This document shows positions 7,508-11,475 of a stretch of DNA of 11,475 bases, one piece after another. Below the pieces are notes generated by a model that searched no databases, had not been told where the DNA came from, and saw only the letters and a program-made list of their open reading frames with translations. Source of the stretch: Candidatus Kapaibacterium sp. (GTDB lineage Bacteria > Bacteroidota > Ignavibacteria > Palsa-1295); assembly GCA_025450975.1 (NCBI GenBank), contig JANWLI010000109.1, positions 1 through 11,475 of the forward strand, read 5' to 3'. Positions within the stretch are counted from its first letter, which is position 1. Each line of letters begins with the position of its first letter. Made by a program: the position numbers and the translations under genes.

Positions 7508-9223
7508 ATGCCCCAGGGATCACTGCCTATCACTATCGGAATTACCGGTCACCGCGATATTCGCCCGGAAGACGTTCCGGCACTTGAAGCATCAGTCGGT
7601 AATATTCTCAGCGAGATCGCTGCCGCATGTCCGGCATCGCCCCTTGTTGTCATTACGTCGCTTGCCGAAGGCGCCGACCGTCTTGCAGCGCGCGTAGCGC
7701 TCAGCCACGGCGCAAAGATCGTTGTGCCGTTACCGATGAGCCGCGCACTCTACGAGACGGATTTTGAGACGCCGGAATCGAAGCAGGAATTTGCCGGGCT
7801 GCTCGATCAGGCCGACGATTGGTTTGAACTCCCGCTGCTGCACCAGGCTACCGAGGAATCCGTCAAAGTTCATGGTACGGACCGTGAGCATCAATATGCA
7901 CTTGTGGGCGCATATATCGCTCGCTATAGTCACTGTGTCATCGCAATGTGGGATGGCGAGCCACATGAGAAAGTCGGCGGTACAGCGTATGTTGCCGGCT
8001 TTAAGCTTCGTGGTATTCCGCCGCCATACATTGCCGTCCAGGGAAGATTCGAGCCAGAGGAAACCGGTGTTGTCTACCATGTGCTCACGCCTCGCCTGAG
8101 TCATCAAGAGCATACGGAAGAGCCCGGTACGGTTCGGATCATGTATCCGAAAAATATCATGACCCAGACGGACTTTGCCGAAAAGTACCGAAAGATCTTA
8201 GCCGATACAGAAGCATTTAATCAGGATGAACTGGCGCTCATGCCGACGCTCAATGATGCACAGGCAAAAAGCAAGCAGTATCTATCACCCCAACTGCCGG
8301 AAGGACTACACAATCACCGAACCGAAGAGCTCACCGGCTATTTTTCGACTGCCGATACGCTTGCGGGTTTTTTCCAGGGGCGTACGCATAAGTTTCTCCG
8401 CCTGCTGTTCTGGGGGGCAATGTGTGCGACGATCACCTTCGAATACTATGCGTACCTTGGAACGGATAATCCGTATATCCTCATCGGCCTCTTTGGCGTG
8501 CTCTGTATTGCGTATGGGATCAACCACTACGCTGGACGCTCGAAGTATGCCGATAAATTTCAGGATTACCGTACGATCGCCGAAGGAGTACGTGTTCAGT
8601 ACTACTGGAAACTTGCCGGGATCGAAGAATCTGTTGCCAACAATTACCTGAAGGAGCAACGAAGCGAGCTTGACTGGATACGGCACGGATTACGCGGTTG
8701 GTCGCTTCCCTACTATAAGAAGGAAAAGTCATTTATTAACCTGCCCCCAATTCTTAATCGCGAACGGTGGGTACTCATTGTTAAAGGTTGGGTTGACGAT
8801 CAGTACAAATATTTTGCGCGTTCAACAGACCGCGAGACAAAGCGCCTTAAGAAAATCGGTCGTATAGCTAATTTCCTGCTGGTCGGCGGTTTTGGGATCA
8901 TTGCCGTTCACATGATCTACCAGTTCGTCTCGACGACGAAGCCAGTATTGACGGCTCTCTACATCAGCTCGTGTCTGCCGATCGCCGCCGGTTTGCTCTT
9001 CGGCTATGCGGAAAAGCGGTCGCTTGCCGAACATGCCCGGCAATATGAGCGGATGGCCTCGCTCTTTGCTAAAGCTAAAAAAGAGCTTGAAATTTCGCTG
9101 GAAAATGAGGATTTTGCGGAAGCCCGGGCTATCGTATACGAACTTGGCAAAGAAGCATTAAAAGAAAATGGCGAGTGGGTGCTGACTCACAGGAACCGAC
9201 CTATCGAGGTTCCGTTAGCATAA
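7508..9223 (+). CDS. SLOG-domain protein with two 2TM (SLATT-type) units
   Basis: This 571-residue membrane protein joins a predicted nucleotide-sensing domain to membrane segments. Residues 7-180 are a SLOG/LOG-like Rossmann domain: ITIGITGHRDI (8-18), VVITSLAEGADRLAARVAL (47-65), IVVPLPM, and IARYSHCVIAMWDG...GGTAYV (137-162), matching the GxxGxR, EGAD and GGT ligand-binding positions of the fold. The first hairpin of membrane helices lies at about 297-315 and 322-340, followed by a long amphipathic helix (KLAGIEESVANNYLKEQ) ending RSELDWIRHGLRG. A second pair lies at about 453-474 and 480-500, followed by AEHARQYERMASLFAKAKKEL and the closing block ALKENGEWVLTHRNRP, typical of SLATT two-TM effectors. 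In known conflict systems SLATT domains are predicted pore-formers triggered by a nucleotide or protease signal. The ATG at 7508 puts the first beta strand at the N-terminus. It is cotranscribed with the next gene (18-nt gap). The role as a membrane effector is inferred. Confidence 0.85.
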   Translation: MPQGSLPITIGITGHRDIRPEDVPALEASVGNILSEIAAACPASPLVVITSLAEGADRLAARVALSHGAKIVVPLPMSRALYETDFETPESKQEFAGLLDQADDWFELPLLHQATEESVKVHGTDREHQYALVGAYIARYSHCVIAMWDGEPHEKVGGTAYVAGFKLRGIPPPYIAVQGRFEPEETGVVYHVLTPRLSHQEHTEEPGTVRIMYPKNIMTQTDFAEKYRKILADTEAFNQDELALMPTLNDAQAKSKQYLSPQLPEGLHNHRTEELTGYFSTADTLAGFFQGRTHKFLRLLFWGAMCATITFEYYAYLGTDNPYILIGLFGVLCIAYGINHYAGRSKYADKFQDYRTIAEGVRVQYYWKLAGIEESVANNYLKEQRSELDWIRHGLRGWSLPYYKKEKSFINLPPILNRERWVLIVKGWVDDQYKYFARSTDRETKRLKKIGRIANFLLVGGFGIIAVHMIYQFVSTTKPVLTALYISSCLPIAAGLLFGYAEKRSLAEHARQYERMASLFAKAKKELEISLENEDFAEARAIVYELGKEALKENGEWVLTHRNRPIEVPLA

Positions 9224-9226
9224 GGG

Positions 9227-9235
9227 AGTAGGAAG
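9227..9235 (+). promoter_or_regulatory. Shine-Dalgarno-like site deciding the GTG start
   Basis: The 18 nt between the TAA at 9221-9223 and the GTG at 9242 are purine-rich and contain AGTAGGAAG. The AGGA core (9230-9233) sits 8 nt before the GTG. Other genes in the window lack such a site. Its presence supports GTG 9242 as start; no ATG is available between the in-frame stop and the conserved DUF4062 motif. Confidence 0.6.
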
Positions 9236-9241
9236 TTACCC

Positions 9242-11475
9242 GTGTCATCGCCTTCGCAAATAATACACACCACGGATCAGGATAAAACGCCGGAGATCCG
9301 CATCTTTATTTCTTCGACGTTCCGCGATATGCAGGATGAGCGTGAATACCTCATTAAGCATATTTTCCCGGAGCTTCGGGCCGTCTGTCGCGACCGCGGC
9401 GTAGAATTCACCGAGATCGATCTTCGCTGGGGCGTTACCGAAGAAGAAGCCCAACAGGGAAAAGTAGTTAAGATCTGTCTTGAGGAAATTGACCGTTGCC
9501 GCCCATATTTCATCGGCATTCTTGGCGAGCGTTACGGATGGACGCCGAACAAGCAGGACGTCCAAAAAGATAAAGATCTGCTGACGACGTATCCGTGGAT
9601 CAATGAGTGTATCGAGAATGGTATCAGTGTTACGGAGATGGAAGTGCTCTATGGAGTGCTCAACAATCCGCGCATGGAAGACAACACATTCTTCTATTTC
9701 CGCGATGCTGCAAGTACGAAGAAGGAATTCCGTGAAAGCGATCCGTCGCTGCAGGATAAACTGACCGACTTAAAGAACCGCATCCGCCAAAGCTCCTTCC
9801 CTGTTCACGAAGACTTTCCGGATCCGGTGAAACTTGGTGAGCTCGTTCGTAACGATCTGTTGCAAGTGATCAACAAGAACTTCCCGCTTGATGAGGCGCC
9901 ATCTCCCCTGGAACAGCAGCGCCGCGCGCACAATGCGTATGCATTGACCAGAAGGAAGGCATATGTCGTCCGTCCACATTACATCGAAATGCTGGACAAC
10001 CATATCGAAAGTGAGGAACAGCCACTTGTCATCATCGGCGATTCAGGTTCGGGAAAGAGCTCGCTTGTTTCGTACTGGGTCCATAATTACCGAAAAAAAG
10101 CTCCCTCTGCATTTATTATAACACATTTTGTCGGTGCGGCCTCGGTTGGGAGCGGACACCTTGGCATTATCCAACGGGTGATGGAAGAGATCAAGGAGCG
10201 ATACGAGTTACAGGATCCGCTGCCAACAACGCCAGAAGAATTAGTACAGGAGTTTCCAACCTGGCTTGCGAAAGTACAGCAGGAGAAACTTATTCTTGTG
10301 CTTGACGCGCTTGATAGACTTACCGACGAAGCCCAATATTTGCGCTGGCTTCCACGCCACTTTCCGCCGCATATCCGTGCGATCCTTTCTGTTACCCATG
10401 GCGCCACGCTTGAAGAGCTAAAGAAGAACGAATTTCCGACACACGAGATCGTTCTCCTTGACGAAGACGAGCGCGATCAGCTCGTAGTAAGTTACTTAGG
10501 ACAGTTTCGAAAAGCACTGAGTTACGATCAGCGACTGGCTATCATTTCGGATGAAAAAACTGCTAATCCCTTGTTCCTCCGCACGCTCCTCGAAGAACTT
10601 CGCATTTTTGGATTATTCGAAGAACTCGATAGTAGGATCGAGCACTACGTTGGTTCGCGTGATCTCTCGGACTTGTTTCAGCGTGTGCTTGCCAGAATGG
10701 AACATGACTACGGTGAGTCGCTGTTGCGGCCAGTCCTGAGTCTACTATGGGCATCGAGACATGGCCTCTCTGAAACAGAGATGCTTGAGATCGCCGGCGT
10801 CAATCGTTTACAACTTTCGGTCTTGCTCCAGGCATTAGAATTCCAACTCATGCGACAGTCCGGGTTACTGGACTTCTACCATATCTTCTTACGACAGGCC
10901 GTTGAACGCCGCTATTACTGTAGTGAGGGAACCGGGAGTCCTTCGGTTGAGACCATCCACGAGGCGCGGCTTCAGATCGCAAATTATTTCGAGAACGTAG
11001 AATCCTCGCCTCGCAAAGCAGAAGAACTACCATGGCAGTTATCAGAAGCCGGTGAGAAGAATCGGCTGAAGTTTTCGTTGGCGCCGATCCCGATGTTTCT
11101 TGAATTTGCCAGCAACGAGAAGTATTACGAACTGCTCGGCTATTGGCGAAATGTCGGCGATCTTTCGATGATGGAGGATATCTACACGACGAACATCGCT
11201 GTCTATGCTGCTGAATCTTCAAACGATCATGAAATTCCGACCTATGATGCCTTGGCGAACTACTTCCAGCAATCCGGACGATTCGCCGCAGCTGAACCGC
11301 TCTTCGAAAAGACATTAGAACTCAGCGAAGAAATCTATGGGCCTGAAGATTCAAGGACCGCGGAAAGCTGCTTCAAGCTTGCCGTCCTTCTGAAAGATAA
11401 GGGAAATCTCAAGGAAGCGATCCCGCTCTGCATGCGAGCTCTCGATATTCGCCAGCGCATGCTTGGCCCCGATCA
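9242..11475 (+). CDS. DUF4062-STAND (NACHT-type) NTPase-TPR protein (3' partial)
   Basis: A GTG start opens a frame without stops to the window edge (744 residues; incomplete). Residues 19-100 are DUF4062: RIFISSTFRDMQDER (20-34), TEIDLRWGVTEEEA (57-70), GILGERYGW (92-100). A P-loop NTPase follows, with Walker A GDSGSGKSS (266-274, Lys272) and Walker B LILVLDALDRL (350-360, Asp355). Then come WLPRHFPPHIRAILSVT (sensor-like strand), NPLFLRTLLEELRIFG (442-457) and a winged-helix-like block (SLLWASRHGLSETEMLEIAG). This order is the TEP1/nephrocystin-3 style of NACHT/STAND ATPase. TPR repeats begin near residue 668: ALANYFQQSGRFAAAEPLFE and LAVLLKDKGNLKEAIPLCMR, with the kinesin-light-chain-like IYGPEDSRTAES spacing, and run off the end. 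STAND proteins switch between ADP and ATP states and oligomerise when the repeat region binds a trigger; DUF4062 is probably the output or adaptor domain, with activity unknown. It shares an operon with the SLOG-SLATT gene. Confidence 0.88.
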   Translation, partial: MSSPSQIIHTTDQDKTPEIRIFISSTFRDMQDEREYLIKHIFPELRAVCRDRGVEFTEIDLRWGVTEEEAQQGKVVKICLEEIDRCRPYFIGILGERYGWTPNKQDVQKDKDLLTTYPWINECIENGISVTEMEVLYGVLNNPRMEDNTFFYFRDAASTKKEFRESDPSLQDKLTDLKNRIRQSSFPVHEDFPDPVKLGELVRNDLLQVINKNFPLDEAPSPLEQQRRAHNAYALTRRKAYVVRPHYIEMLDNHIESEEQPLVIIGDSGSGKSSLVSYWVHNYRKKAPSAFIITHFVGAASVGSGHLGIIQRVMEEIKERYELQDPLPTTPEELVQEFPTWLAKVQQEKLILVLDALDRLTDEAQYLRWLPRHFPPHIRAILSVTHGATLEELKKNEFPTHEIVLLDEDERDQLVVSYLGQFRKALSYDQRLAIISDEKTANPLFLRTLLEELRIFGLFEELDSRIEHYVGSRDLSDLFQRVLARMEHDYGESLLRPVLSLLWASRHGLSETEMLEIAGVNRLQLSVLLQALEFQLMRQSGLLDFYHIFLRQAVERRYYCSEGTGSPSVETIHEARLQIANYFENVESSPRKAEELPWQLSEAGEKNRLKFSLAPIPMFLEFASNEKYYELLGYWRNVGDLSMMEDIYTTNIAVYAAESSNDHEIPTYDALANYFQQSGRFAAAEPLFEKTLELSEEIYGPEDSRTAESCFKLAVLLKDKGNLKEAIPLCMRALDIRQRMLGPD

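Noticed and set aside
9245..9565. Minus-strand open frame overlapping the start of the DUF4062 gene
   Set aside because: The + strand encodes clear DUF4062 motifs here; the reverse reading has no recognisable features.

Overview
The window looks like chromosomal DNA from a bacterium of the Bacteroidota/Chlorobiota/Kapabacteria side of the tree. This is inferred from three things: a bacillithiol synthesis gene (bshC), a large Sec-secreted protein built of 'VGIGT..P' and 'LGS...RW' modules, and TATATTTG boxes (the Bacteroidota -7 type) in place of Shine-Dalgarno sequences in front of two genes. Base composition looks roughly balanced. Every gene I can support lies on the + strand.

Layout. Positions 3-1070 hold the C-terminal two thirds of BshC, cut by the left window edge. 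It is followed by a tRNA-Arg(ACG) at 1088-1160 and a strong intrinsic terminator. Positions 1279-2814 encode a 511-residue all-helical cytoplasmic protein of unknown function. After an AT-rich gap, 3001-6711 encodes a 1236-residue exported protein resembling phage tail fibres and bacterial surface fibres; a GC-rich terminator follows. The next gene-poor stretch, about 300 bp, holds a striking pair of facing hairpins (6899-6960) that looks like a REP/MITE-type intergenic repeat. A 113-residue winged-helix-like protein follows (7067-7408), with its own terminator.

The right end is the most interesting part. Positions 7508-9223 encode a SLOG-type Rossmann domain fused to two successive two-transmembrane units, the second a typical SLATT effector. 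Only 18 nt later, in the same frame, begins a large protein (9242 to beyond 11475) with a DUF4062 domain, a NACHT/STAND-type P-loop NTPase of the TEP1/NPHP3 kind, and TPR repeats running off the window. SLOG and SLATT domains are known from comparative genomics as parts of nucleotide-sensing conflict and immunity systems, and STAND NTPases with TPRs are typical switch-and-sensor proteins of bacterial defence. I infer that these two genes form one operon encoding a candidate membrane-targeting, abortive-infection-like system. No function has been shown for this pair here, and the second gene is incomplete in the window.
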